Source: Pseudolabrys sp. FHR47 (GTDB taxonomy: Bacteria; Pseudomonadota; Alphaproteobacteria; Rhizobiales; Xanthobacteraceae). From it: a stretch of DNA of 64,000 nucleotides. This document shows positions 33,745 through 42,718 of this stretch, piece after piece. The DNA is taken from contig NZ_CP039740.1 of NCBI RefSeq assembly GCF_005153485.1, forward strand, positions 4,157,001 through 4,221,000. Reading direction: 5' to 3'. The first letter of the stretch is position 1, and each line of letters opens with the position of its first letter. The translations under genes were made by a program, and so were the position numbers. Under the pieces are notes generated by a model. That model made no database searches and was not told the DNA's origin. It saw only the letters and a list, made by a program, of their open reading frames with translations.

Positions 33745-36700
33745 TTATTCGTCCACCGCCAAGAGCGTCGCATTACCGCCGGACGCGGCGGTATTCACCG
33801 TCACGACCTGTTCCAACGCAAATCGGGCAAGATAGTTCGGCCCGCCGGCCTTCGGCCCGGTGCCGGACAGGCCGTTACCGCCAAAAGGCTGCGAGCCGAC
33901 GACTGCGCCGATCATGTTGCGGTTGATATAAACGTTGCCATTGGGAAGTTTCCCTACGACCCGCGCAATCGTCGCGTCGATGCGCGAGTGAACGCCAAGC
34001 GTCAGGCCGTAGCCATTGCCGGCGATCTCGGCGAGCAGGGCATCGAGCTCGCCGGCACGCCAGCGCACGACATGCAGCACCGGCCCGAAAACTTCTTCCT
34101 TCAGGTCACCGGCGCGGCCGAGTTCGACAATGGCCGGCGCGACGAAGGTGCCTGCCGCCGGTCCGGCTTCGCCCCGGAAGCGCACGGCTCCGCGTGACGT
34201 CATGTCGCCGACCCAGCGGTCGAGCTTGCCTTTGGCTTCGGCATCGATCACCGGCCCGACATGGGTGGCGAGGTCGCGCGGATCCCCCATCTTCAACTCC
34301 CGCGCCGCGCCCTCGATCATCTCCAAAATCTTGTCGGCGACGTCATCCTGCACGCACAGCAGCCGCAGCGCCGAACAACGCTGACCGGCGGAACGGAAAG
34401 CCGACGTCACTACGTCGTCGGTCACCTGCTCGGGCAGCGCGGTGGCATCCACGATCATGGCGTTGATGCCGCCGGTTTCGGCGATCAGCGGCACAATCGG
34501 TCCGTCCTTGGCGGCGAGCGCGCGGTTGATCAGCCGGGCGACTTCGGTCGAACCGGTGAAGGCCACACCCGCGACCGCCGCATGAGCCGTGAGCCACGCA
34601 CCGACCTTGCCGTCGCCCGGCGCCAGATGCAGCGCCGTCGCCGGCACGCCGGCCTGGTGAAGCAGCTTCACGGTCTCGCAGGCGATCAGCGGCGTCTGCT
34701 CGGCGGGCTTGGCGACCACGCTGTTGCCGGCGACGAGCGCGGCGGCAACCTGCCCGGTGAAAATGGCGAGCGGAAAATTCCACGGACTGATACAGACGAA
34801 GACGCCGCGGCCGCCATGGCGAAGCTGGTTGCTCTCGCCCGTCGGCCCCGGCAAGGTCTGCGGTGCGAAATCGCGCAAGGCCCGCGCGGCGTAATAACGA
34901 CAGAAGTCGGCGGCCTCGCGCACTTCCGACATGCAATCGTCGATGGTCTTGCCGCCTTCGCTTTGCAACAGGGCGATCAGGCGGCCGCGATTGTCCTCGA
35001 TCAAGTCGGCGGCGCGTTCCAGCGCCGCGGCACGGCCTTCAACGCTGACCGCGCTCCACGAAGGAAAGCCGGCTCTCGCCGCCGCCATCATGGCCGTGAC
35101 GATCGCTTCGTCGCATTCCGTGACCTGCCCGATGACGGCGCCGTCGATCGGCGACGTCACATCGCGGCTCTTGCCCTTTACGGCAACGCCATCGATCAGC
35201 GGTGCGGCCTCGGCCACAGCCGGCGCCTTGGCGATCTCGGCCCGCAGCGAGGCGAGCGATGCAGCGTGGCCGAATTCGACCCCGGACGAATTCTTGCGCT
35301 CCGGCGCGAACAGATTGCGCGGCAAAGGAATATGCGAATGCCGGGCGTGCGCCGGATCGGCGATCCAGGCTTGCGGCCGCTTGAGAATATCGGAGACCGG
35401 CACGTCGGGATCGGCGGCGACCGACACGAACGACGAATTGGCACCATTCTCGAGCAAACGCCGCACCAGATAGGCCAGCAGATCGGCATAGCCCCCGACC
35501 GGCGCATAGGTCCGGCAGGCAAGCCGCGGATCCTCGGCGAGCAGTGCGCCGTAGAGCGCATCGCCCATGCCGTGCAGGCGCTGGAATTCGAAGCCTGAAC
35601 TGTCGCCGGCATCTTCCAGCACGCTGGCGATGGTCAATGCATTGTGCGTGGCGAACTGCGGATAAATGCGCGGCCGCAGGCCGAGCAGCTTGCGCGCGCA
35701 TTCGCCGTAGCTCAGATCGGTCATCGCCTTGCGCGTGAACACCGGATAGTCGGCAAGGCCACGCTCCTGCGCGCGCTTGATCTCGGTGTCCCAATAGGCA
35801 CCCTTGACCAGTCGCACCATCAGCCGGCGGTCGAGCGTCTGCGCCAGTGCGGCGATCCAGTCGATCACCTGCGGCGCGCGCTTCTGATAGGCCTGGATGG
35901 CCAGACCGAAGCCGTCCCATCCCGCGAGCGATGGATCGCGCAACGTCGCCTCGATCACGTCGAGTGACAGTTCAAGGCGGTCGGCTTCCTCGGCATCGAC
36001 GGTGAAGTTGAGATCGTAGCCTTTGGCCCGGCGCGCGAGATCGAGCAGACGCGGCGGCAGTTCCGCCATCACCCGTTCGCGCGACAGCGCCTCGTAGCGC
36101 GGATGCAGCGCCGACAGCTTCACCGATATACCCGGCCGCCGCGGCAGGGCGTCGTTGCCGGCGGATTGGCCGATGGCGTCGATCGCCTTGGCATATGAAG
36201 CGAAATAGCGCGCGGCGTCCTCGGCAGTGCGCGCGCCCTCGCCCAGCATGTCGAAGGAATAAAGAAACTGCCGGGCGTCGCCGGCGCGATCGAGCGCAGC
36301 CTCGATGGTCTGGCCGAGCACAAAATGCGAGCCGAGCAGCTTCATCGCCTGCCGGGTGGCGGTGCGCACCGCCGGCAGACCGAGCCGCTTCACCAAAGTG
36401 TCGACGATGCCTTCCGGCGTTTCGCCCGGCGCAATCACCCGCGCCGTGGTCGCCAGCGCCCAGGCGGACGCCGATACCAAAAGCGTTCCGGAACGACGGT
36501 CGCCATGATTCCAGTCGCCGCCTTTAAGCTTGTCCTCGATCAGGCGGTCGGCAGTGGCGCCGTCCGGAATGCGCAACAGCGCTTCGGCCAGCACCATGAG
36601 CGCCAGCCCCTCCTTGGTCGACAGCGCATAGGCATGGAGGAAGTCCTCGACCCCGCCGAGTCCACCAACCCTTGAACGGATCGCCTCGATCAGGCGGGCC

Positions 36701-36861
36701 GCCCGTGAGTCGATCCGCGCTTCGGCCGCATCATCTCGGCCTGCCGCCGCCAGCAGCCGGGCAGCGATGGCTTCATCCGGCGGGGCAAAGTCGGCGCGAA
36801 ACGGAGAAATGGCGGGAGATGTCTGGGCGGGCATGGTGAGGACCTGATTTTTCCGATCCAT
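33745..36861 (-). CDS. putA: bifunctional proline dehydrogenase / L-glutamate gamma-semialdehyde dehydrogenase
   Basis: This 1038-residue enzyme converts proline to glutamate in two steps at the membrane using FAD, then NAD+. The N-terminal half is the proline dehydrogenase barrel (LMVRLVKGAYWDTEIKRAQE, QFATHNALTI, EFQRLHGMGDALY). The C-terminal half is the aldehyde dehydrogenase with FTGSTEVARLI, the active-site cysteine in SAGQRCSALR, EVFGPVLHVVRW and PFGGNGLSGTGPKAGGP. There is no N-terminal ribbon-helix-helix domain, so it does not repress its own gene; the divergent Lrp-type regulator probably takes that role. A second in-frame ATG lies nine codons downstream. Confidence 0.96.
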   Translation of the reverse strand: MDRKNQVLTMPAQTSPAISPFRADFAPPDEAIAARLLAAAGRDDAAEARIDSRAARLIEAIRSRVGGLGGVEDFLHAYALSTKEGLALMVLAEALLRIPDGATADRLIEDKLKGGDWNHGDRRSGTLLVSASAWALATTARVIAPGETPEGIVDTLVKRLGLPAVRTATRQAMKLLGSHFVLGQTIEAALDRAGDARQFLYSFDMLGEGARTAEDAARYFASYAKAIDAIGQSAGNDALPRRPGISVKLSALHPRYEALSRERVMAELPPRLLDLARRAKGYDLNFTVDAEEADRLELSLDVIEATLRDPSLAGWDGFGLAIQAYQKRAPQVIDWIAALAQTLDRRLMVRLVKGAYWDTEIKRAQERGLADYPVFTRKAMTDLSYGECARKLLGLRPRIYPQFATHNALTIASVLEDAGDSSGFEFQRLHGMGDALYGALLAEDPRLACRTYAPVGGYADLLAYLVRRLLENGANSSFVSVAADPDVPVSDILKRPQAWIADPAHARHSHIPLPRNLFAPERKNSSGVEFGHAASLASLRAEIAKAPAVAEAAPLIDGVAVKGKSRDVTSPIDGAVIGQVTECDEAIVTAMMAAARAGFPSWSAVSVEGRAAALERAADLIEDNRGRLIALLQSEGGKTIDDCMSEVREAADFCRYYAARALRDFAPQTLPGPTGESNQLRHGGRGVFVCISPWNFPLAIFTGQVAAALVAGNSVVAKPAEQTPLIACETVKLLHQAGVPATALHLAPGDGKVGAWLTAHAAVAGVAFTGSTEVARLINRALAAKDGPIVPLIAETGGINAMIVDATALPEQVTDDVVTSAFRSAGQRCSALRLLCVQDDVADKILEMIEGAARELKMGDPRDLATHVGPVIDAEAKGKLDRWVGDMTSRGAVRFRGEAGPAAGTFVAPAIVELGRAGDLKEEVFGPVLHVVRWRAGELDALLAEIAGNGYGLTLGVHSRIDATIARVVGKLPNGNVYINRNMIGAVVGSQPFGGNGLSGTGPKAGGPNYLARFALEQVVTVNTAASGGNATLLAVDE

Positions 36862-36938
36862 ATGCTACCTTATGTAGTGATACTATCTGCTTTTTTGGCT
36901 ATAATTTAGTTCTATTCACTAATTACGAGACAAAAATA
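36862..36938. promoter_or_regulatory. divergent putA / Lrp promoter region
   Basis: These 77 bases are strikingly A+T-rich. TATAAT at 36900-36905 with GTGATA 17 bases upstream forms a good promoter for the regulator. Lrp-family operators are degenerate A+T-rich dyads, so this whole interval is the likely proline-responsive control site for both genes. Confidence 0.6.
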
Positions 36939-37403
36939 GTGACTTCAGAAATCGACAAGACTGACCGGCGCCTGCTCGCCGAACTGCAGCGCGACGGCCG
37001 TATCGCGGTCGTGGCGCTGGCGGAGAAGCTGGGGCTGTCGCCAACCGCGACGACCGAGCGGCTGCGCCGGCTGACCCGTGACGGCTACATCCTCGGCTAT
37101 GCGGCCAGGCTCAATCCGGAAAAGCTCGACCGCGGCCTTCTCGTGTTCATCGAGGTCAAGCTCGACCGCACGACGCCGGATGTTTTCGACCGCTTCGCCC
37201 AGGCGGTGGCCCGCGCGCCGGAAGTCCTCGAATGCCACATGGTCGCCGGCGGGTTCGACTACCTGGTCAAGACCCGGGTCGCCGACATGAATGCCTACCG
37301 CCGCTTCCTCGGTGACGTGCTGTTAGCATTACCGGGCGTGCGCGAGACCCACACTTACGCCGTCATGGAAGAGATCAAGAACTCGGCCGCCCTGCCGATC
37401 TGA
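36939..37403 (+). CDS. Lrp/AsnC-family regulator of putA
   Basis: A 154-residue regulator with an N-terminal helix-turn-helix (VVALAEKLGLSPTATTERLRRL) and a C-terminal RAM ligand-binding domain ending ALPGVRETHTYAVMEEIKN. The divergent arrangement with putA is the classic one for PutR-type activators that respond to proline. The start is GTG 36939. The function is inferred from position and family. Confidence 0.92.
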   Translation: MTSEIDKTDRRLLAELQRDGRIAVVALAEKLGLSPTATTERLRRLTRDGYILGYAARLNPEKLDRGLLVFIEVKLDRTTPDVFDRFAQAVARAPEVLECHMVAGGFDYLVKTRVADMNAYRRFLGDVLLALPGVRETHTYAVMEEIKNSAALPI

Positions 37404-37456
37404 GTGCGAGCCGGGTGTAACTTCGTCGCAGGCGACAAAACGCCCTGACGGTGCCT

Positions 37457-37497
37457 TGCTCTTTGCCACGGCATGCTCTTTGCTAGGCAGTGCCTAG
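37457..37497. promoter_or_regulatory. direct repeats and 15-base palindrome upstream of the ABC importer
   Basis: TGCTCTTTGC occurs at 37457-37466 and again at 37474-37483, 17 bases apart, and runs into the perfect palindrome CTAGGCAGTGCCTAG at 37483-37497. The cluster ends 60 bases before the solute-binding protein gene and looks like an operator. The LysR gene at 40199-41110 is a possible partner. Confidence 0.5.
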
Positions 37498-37557
37498 AAA
37501 ATTGGCCGTGAACGCATCGCCGGGTGCGCGGGCCGTCACCAAAGAGGATGCTTTTCC

Positions 37558-38622
37558 ATGCGCGCTTTCGCTGCCGGCCGGCCGGCAAAAACCCTCAAGC
37601 TGGCAAAACTCGCGGGCGGCCTGATGCTCGCCGCCGCGGTAACGGCTGGCGCCGGATCGATACCGGCCGCCGCGCAGGAAACCATCATCAAGTTCAGCCT
37701 GGACTTCAAATTCGAAGGTCCGTCCGCGCCGTTCCTGGTGCCGCTCGACAAGGGTTACTACAAGGCCGAAGGCCTCAACGTAACCGTCGACAGCGCCGCC
37801 GGCTCGCTGGAGCCGATCAACCGCGTCGCGTCCGGCACGTACGATATGGGCTTCGGCGACATCAATTCGCTGATCAAGTTCCGCGACGCCAATCCGGGCA
37901 CGCCGATCAAGGCCGTGTTCATGGTCTACAACAAGCCGCCCTTCGCCGTCGTCGGCCGCAAGAGCCGTGGCGTGTCGAAGCCGAAGGATCTCGAAGGCAA
38001 GAAGCTCGGCGCCCCCGCGCCGGACGGCGCCTATGCGCAGTGGCCGATCTTCGTCGAGGCCAACGGCATCGACGCCTCGAAAGTGACGATTGAAAACGTC
38101 GGCTTCCCGGTGCGCGAACCGATGCTCGCGGCAGGTCAAGTCGACGCCATTACCGGCTTCTCGTTCTCGTCCTTCATCAACCTCAAGGACCGCGGCGTCG
38201 CCGTCGACGATATCACGGTGCTGCTGATGGCCGACTACGGCGTCAACCTTTACGGCAACGCCATTATCGTCAATCCGAAGTTCGCTGCCGAACATCCGAA
38301 CGCGGTGAAGGGCTTCCTCAAGGCTTTCGTCAAAGGCCTGAAGGACACTGTCAAGGATCCGTCGACCGCGGTCGACTCGGTTCTCAAGCGCAACGACGTC
38401 GCCAAGAAGCCGACCGAACTCGAACGCCTCAACATGGCGCTCAAGGACAATATCGTCACCGCCGAGACCAAGGCCAACGGCTATGGCGGCGTCGACGCGG
38501 CGCGCTTTGCCAAGGCGGTCGATCAGATCGGCCTGACCTACAAGTGGAAGGGCACGAAACCGACGATGGCGGACATCTTCGACGCCTCGTACCTGCCACC
38601 GGAGGCGGAGCGCAAATTCTGA
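37558..38622 (+). CDS. ABC transporter solute-binding protein, NMT1/SsuA type
   Basis: A 354-residue periplasmic binding protein with a signal peptide ending near P-A-A-A-Q-E. FLVPLDKGYYKAEGLNVTV and the VASGTYDMGFGDINSLI region identify the NMT1/THI5 family, which serves importers of sulfonates, nitrate, pyrimidine precursors and similar small compounds. Nothing in the pocket specifies the ligand by eye. It is first in an operon with the ATPase (13-base gap) and permease. Confidence 0.9.
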   Translation: MRAFAAGRPAKTLKLAKLAGGLMLAAAVTAGAGSIPAAAQETIIKFSLDFKFEGPSAPFLVPLDKGYYKAEGLNVTVDSAAGSLEPINRVASGTYDMGFGDINSLIKFRDANPGTPIKAVFMVYNKPPFAVVGRKSRGVSKPKDLEGKKLGAPAPDGAYAQWPIFVEANGIDASKVTIENVGFPVREPMLAAGQVDAITGFSFSSFINLKDRGVAVDDITVLLMADYGVNLYGNAIIVNPKFAAEHPNAVKGFLKAFVKGLKDTVKDPSTAVDSVLKRNDVAKKPTELERLNMALKDNIVTAETKANGYGGVDAARFAKAVDQIGLTYKWKGTKPTMADIFDASYLPPEAERKF

Positions 38623-38635
38623 CGGGATAGCGGCC

Positions 38636-39415
38636 ATGTCCGCTTTCGTCTCGCTCCGCGATGTGAACCACGCCTATGGCGCGGGCACGGCGCTCGCCGT
38701 CGAAAACCTCTCGATCGAGGTTGGCGAAGGCGAGTTCGCCGCCGTCGTCGGCCCTTCGGGCTGCGGCAAGTCCACACTGATGAAGCTCGCGACCGGTCTC
38801 CAGTTTCCGCAAAGCGGAACGGTGACCGTCGCGGGCGACCGCGTCACCAAGCCGGTGAAGATCGCCGGCATGGCATTCCAGGCGCCGACCTTGCTGCCGT
38901 GGCGCTCGACGCTGGAAAACCTGCTGCTGCCGCTCGAGATCGTCGAGCCGCATCGCAGCGAAATGCGCCGGCGCAAGGTCGAATTCGCGGCACGCGCCAA
39001 AAATCTCCTGGCATCGGTCGGCCTGCGCGACCAGGGCGAGAAGTTTCCCTGGGAGCTGTCCGGCGGCATGCAGCAGCGCGCATCGTTGTGCCGCGCCCTG
39101 ATCCACGAGCCGAAGCTTCTCATGCTCGATGAGCCTTTCGGCGCGCTCGATGCCTTCACCCGTGAGGAACTGTGGTGCGTCATCCGCGACCTGCATGCCT
39201 CGCGCAAGATCACGGTCATCCTGGTGACGCATGACCTGCGCGAAGCGGTGTTTCTCGCCGACCGTGTTTTCGTCATGTCGTCGCGGCCCGGCCGCGTCAT
39301 CGAGGAGCGCAAGATCGACCTGCCGCGGCCCCGCGATCTTGAGGTGACCTTCACGCCGGAGTTTCAAGACATCGTCCACGAATTGCGGGCGCACATCGTC
39401 AAGGCGCGGCAATGA
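38636..39415 (+). CDS. ABC transporter ATP-binding protein (SsuB/TauB-like)
   Basis: A 259-residue ATPase with Walker A GPSGCGKST, Q-loop FQAPTLLPW, signature LSGGMQQR, Walker B LLMLDEPF and the switch histidine in THDLREA. It belongs to the nitrate/sulfonate/taurine importer group. Its stop overlaps the permease start (ATGA). The C-terminal IEERKIDLPRPRD is typical of the group. Confidence 0.93.
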   Translation: MSAFVSLRDVNHAYGAGTALAVENLSIEVGEGEFAAVVGPSGCGKSTLMKLATGLQFPQSGTVTVAGDRVTKPVKIAGMAFQAPTLLPWRSTLENLLLPLEIVEPHRSEMRRRKVEFAARAKNLLASVGLRDQGEKFPWELSGGMQQRASLCRALIHEPKLLMLDEPFGALDAFTREELWCVIRDLHASRKITVILVTHDLREAVFLADRVFVMSSRPGRVIEERKIDLPRPRDLEVTFTPEFQDIVHELRAHIVKARQ

Positions 39416-40191
39416 CGATGAACCGCACCAACCTCCTCATCAAGGCCTCGCCCTGGCTGTTCACCATCGCGCTGTTCGCCGTCTGGGAAGCGGCAGTGCG
39501 AATCTTCAAAATCCCGACCTTCTTCCTGCCGCCGCCGAGCCTGATCGCAATGGCGTTCGTCGAGTTCTCGGGCCCGATCGCGCGCAATTCGTGGATCACG
39601 TTGCAGACGACCATGATCGGATTCGGTCTCGCCGTAGGCTTCGGCCTGTTGCTCGGCCTGCTGGTCGGCTGGTCGCGCGCCATCTATGCCGGGCTTTACC
39701 CGCTGATGATCGGCTTCAACGCCATTCCCAAGGTGGCACTGGTGCCGATCCTCGTATTGTGGTTCGGCATCGGCTTCATCCCGGCGGTGCTCACCGCGTT
39801 CCTGATCTCGTTCTTCCCGATCGTGGTCAATGTGGCGACCGGTCTTGCCACCATCGAGCCGGAACTGGAGGACGTACTGAAGGCGTTAGGGGCCTCCAAG
39901 CTCGACATCATGCGCAAGGTCGGCATCCCGCGCACGCTGCCTTACTTCTTCGGCTCGCTGAAAGTCGCGATCACACTCGCCTTCGTCGGCTCGGTGATCT
40001 CGGAAAGCGTCGCGTCGAACTATGGCATCGGCAATTTGATGCTGCAGGCGCAAGCGCAGTTCCAGGTGCCGCTGATCTTCGCCGGCCTCGTCGTGCTGGC
40101 GATCGAAGGCATCGCCATGTACGCGGTGATGGCGCTCCTGGAAAAGCGCATGACTGGCTGGGCGCAACGCTCGGGCTTCAGTCAGAACTGA
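39412..40191 (+). CDS. ABC transporter permease (SsuC/TauC-like)
   Basis: A 259-residue inner-membrane protein with six predicted helices and the EAA loop (ALGASKLDIMRKVGIPRTLPYF) that docks on the ATPase. FLPPPSLIAMAF near the N-terminus is typical of nitrate/sulfonate permeases. It completes the importer and ends seven bases before the convergent LysR gene. Confidence 0.93.
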   Translation: MTMNRTNLLIKASPWLFTIALFAVWEAAVRIFKIPTFFLPPPSLIAMAFVEFSGPIARNSWITLQTTMIGFGLAVGFGLLLGLLVGWSRAIYAGLYPLMIGFNAIPKVALVPILVLWFGIGFIPAVLTAFLISFFPIVVNVATGLATIEPELEDVLKALGASKLDIMRKVGIPRTLPYFFGSLKVAITLAFVGSVISESVASNYGIGNLMLQAQAQFQVPLIFAGLVVLAIEGIAMYAVMALLEKRMTGWAQRSGFSQN

Positions 40192-40198
40192 GCCCGCC

Positions 40199-41110
40199 TC
40201 AAGCCGCGGTGTTTTTTCCATCGAAAAGCCCGGCCACACCCAAAGGCGTGGCCGGCATGCGTCTGCTCATCGTGGCGGCAATTTCGTCGGCCAGTTGCTC
40301 ATAGATTTCGCGCGGCCCGCCCTCGCGGACATAGATACCGCCATAAGCATGATTGAGCGCCGGCAATGGGAGGTCGTCGCCGATGATCATGCCGCCATCG
40401 ACGGCACGACGACGGGTTATCGGCATGACGCCGAGCCCGGCGGCAACGGCGCCGGACAGGCTCGCCATGATCGGCCCGGTGTAAACCTCTTCCCACTCGA
40501 GCCCCGCTGCCCGCAAGGCGCTGACGGCCGCGCGGTGATAGACGCTCGGCTCGCCATAGGACACCAGCGGCACCGTCTCGCCCGGCTCCAGCCGCACGTC
40601 GGCACCGCGTACCCAGACCAATGGCGCCGGCCAGACCTGATGAGCGTCGCGCGGCTCGCCATTCGACAAGCCGACGAACACATCGATCTCGCCGTCCCGG
40701 AGCTGCCGCATCAGCGGCTCGCTGTACCCGGCGCTGACGTTGAAGCGCACGGCCGGGTAACGGGCGCGAAAGCTGGCCAGAATGTCCGGCAACAGCGTCA
40801 CGGTGAAGTCGCTCGACGTGCCAATGCGGATGACAAGCTCCGGCCGGCGACTGCCGCCGAGATGAACGATCTGGTCATTGATCGACAATAACCGCCGTGC
40901 ATAGTTGATCACGACCTCACCATGCGGCGTCAGGCTGACGCCCGGCACCGTCCGGTCGAATATCTCGTCGCCGAGCATCGACTGCAGACGCTTGATCTGA
41001 GCGCTGACGGCCGGCTGGGTCACGCCCAACGAATTGGCCGCCTTGGTAAAACTTCGATTATCGACCACCGCCACGAACGTACGCAGCAAATCGGTCGGAA
41101 TGTTCGTCAT
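40199..41110 (-). CDS. LysR-family transcriptional regulator
   Basis: About 303 residues. The N-terminal helix-turn-helix reads DLLRTFVAVVDNRSFTKAAN then LGVTQPAVSAQIKRLQ. The effector domain follows from about residue 90. ATG 41110 lies after AAGGGGGGAC; the longer frame is unlikely. It is convergent with the ABC operon and downstream of the thiolase gene, so it could control either; the ABC upstream palindrome makes the importer the better guess. Confidence 0.9.
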   Translation of the reverse strand: MTNIPTDLLRTFVAVVDNRSFTKAANSLGVTQPAVSAQIKRLQSMLGDEIFDRTVPGVSLTPHGEVVINYARRLLSINDQIVHLGGSRRPELVIRIGTSSDFTVTLLPDILASFRARYPAVRFNVSAGYSEPLMRQLRDGEIDVFVGLSNGEPRDAHQVWPAPLVWVRGADVRLEPGETVPLVSYGEPSVYHRAAVSALRAAGLEWEEVYTGPIMASLSGAVAAGLGVMPITRRRAVDGGMIIGDDLPLPALNHAYGGIYVREGGPREIYEQLADEIAATMSRRMPATPLGVAGLFDGKNTAA

Positions 41111-41230
41111 GGTGCCGTCCCCCCTTAGCGACCGCGTCACAATCGAACCGTCCAGGTCCGAAACAAATCTAACACGCCCGGTAGATGGATCAATTTCTCA
41201 CTCATAATGAGTTGTGACGCCCTTCAGGTT

Positions 41231-41248
41231 GCATCGCCACGGCGATGC
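41231..41248 (-). terminator. perfect hairpin after the thiolase gene
   Basis: GCATCGCC and GGCGATGC pair around AC, 77 bases past the thiolase stop on its strand. There is no strong T run, so the terminator function is tentative. Confidence 0.4.
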
Positions 41249-41324
41249 ACAATGGTAGTCATGCACCGGGCCCACGCTCCGGCTCAGCTTGTCAGAAGAT
41301 CATAAGTTCAACGACCCACGATCG

Positions 41325-42491
41325 TTATTTAATACGTTCTAAAATGCTCACGTAATTGGCGACAGCGGCACCGCCCATATTGAAGATACCGCCAATCTCG
41401 GCATCGCGGACCTGTATGTCGCCGGCGGTTCCCGTCAACTGCATGGCGGTAAGCGCATGCATTGAAACGCCGGTGGCACCGATCGGATGCCCCTTGGCCT
41501 TGAGGCCGCCCGACGGATTGACCGGCAATTTGCCGTCTTTCTGCGTCCAGCCTTCCTTCACGGCGCGGGAACCTTCGCCCTCCGGAGTAAGACCCATCGC
41601 TTCGTATTCGATGAGTTCCGCGATCGTGAAGCAATCATGGGTTTCGACGAAAGACAGATCGTCGAGCGTCAAGCCCGACTTGGCTAGCGCGCGCTGCCAG
41701 CCGAGCGCGCAACCCTCGAATTTGAGGATGTCGCGTTTGGCGAGCGGCAGGAAGTCCTGCACATGCTCGGCGGCGCGGAAGGCCACCGCCTTCTTCATCC
41801 TGAGCGCTGTCTCGATATCCGTGAGCACCACCGCGGCGGCACCGTCCGATACCAGCGAGCAATCGGTGCGCTTCAGCGGGCCGGCGACGAACGGGTTCTT
41901 GTCGCTTTCATTGCGGCAGAAGTCGTAGCCGAGATCCTTGCGCATCTGCGCATAAGGGTTGCCGACACCGTTCTTGTGGTTCTTGGCGGCGATCAAAGCG
42001 AGCGCGTCGGACTGGTCACCATATTTCTGGAAATAAAGCCCGGCGATCTTGCCGAACACACCGGCAAAGCCGCCTTCGATGTCGGCTTCATCGCGCACAT
42101 AAGACGCCTTCAGGAGGTTCCTGCCGATCTCGGCCGGCGGCGTGGTCGTCATCTGCTCGACGCCAACCGCGAGAACGACACGCGCCGCCTTGGCCTCGAT
42201 CGCCTTGATGCCCTGATGGACCGCCGCGGACCCGGTGGCGCAGGCATTCTCGACACGCAGCGCACGCTTGAAGCGCAAATCGGGGGACGCCTGCAGCACC
42301 AGCGAGGCGGTAAAGTCTTGGGCGGAGAAGCCCGCATTGAAGTGCCCCAGCACGATCTCGTCCACGTCGCCGGGCGCGATACCGGCATCGGCCAACGCCT
42401 CGGTCGCGACCTTAACGATCAGGCTCTCGACGGTCTCACCCGTCAGCTTGCCGAAGGGACTATGGGCCCAGCCGACGATTGCCGCAGTCAT
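41325..42491 (-). CDS. thiolase-family protein, SCPx type
   Basis: A 388-residue acyl-CoA C-acyltransferase-like enzyme. The acyl-accepting cysteine is C84 in ENACATGSAA, with histidines in THDCFTIAEL and KGHPIGATG. The usual second cysteine motif (CxG) is replaced by N-M-G-G-A-A, the mark of the SCP2-thiolase branch, which tends to cleave branched or unusual acyl chains. No acyl-carrier or OB-fold partner gene is adjacent. It may supply acetyl- or propionyl-CoA to the pathways encoded elsewhere in the window. Confidence 0.87.
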   Translation of the reverse strand: MTAAIVGWAHSPFGKLTGETVESLIVKVATEALADAGIAPGDVDEIVLGHFNAGFSAQDFTASLVLQASPDLRFKRALRVENACATGSAAVHQGIKAIEAKAARVVLAVGVEQMTTTPPAEIGRNLLKASYVRDEADIEGGFAGVFGKIAGLYFQKYGDQSDALALIAAKNHKNGVGNPYAQMRKDLGYDFCRNESDKNPFVAGPLKRTDCSLVSDGAAAVVLTDIETALRMKKAVAFRAAEHVQDFLPLAKRDILKFEGCALGWQRALAKSGLTLDDLSFVETHDCFTIAELIEYEAMGLTPEGEGSRAVKEGWTQKDGKLPVNPSGGLKAKGHPIGATGVSMHALTAMQLTGTAGDIQVRDAEIGGIFNMGGAAVANYVSILERIK

Positions 42492-42679
42492 TGCTATCTC
42501 CCGGAATACATTACCCGACTTGGATGCTCGCCTTGGGCCGCCGCCGCCGGCTGCTGCCGAACTTTGGTCGCATTAACCGGCGAAGGAAAGCCGTTTCGTG
42601 ATTGACCATAAGCTCAAGAGCTCGCCCGGACGGCTTTGCCTCGCGCCGCCAGCTTAGATAGCCTAGAAACACAGTTCGC

Positions 42680-42704
42680 GGAACCCGCGATTCTTTCGGG
42701 TTCC
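42680..42704. promoter_or_regulatory. hairpin in the D,D-carboxypeptidase leader
   Basis: GGAACCCG and CGGGTTCC form a perfect eight-base stem with a nine-base loop that ends 14 bases before the TTG start, close to where a ribosome binds. It could modulate translation of the carboxypeptidase and the coupled CobW gene. Confidence 0.4.
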
Positions 42705-42718
42705 ATTATCGGCCAACC

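Noticed and set aside
34261..35598. 445-codon open frame opposite putA
   Set aside because: It mirrors conserved PutA coding sequence, and the composition and absence of motifs are typical of an antisense shadow.
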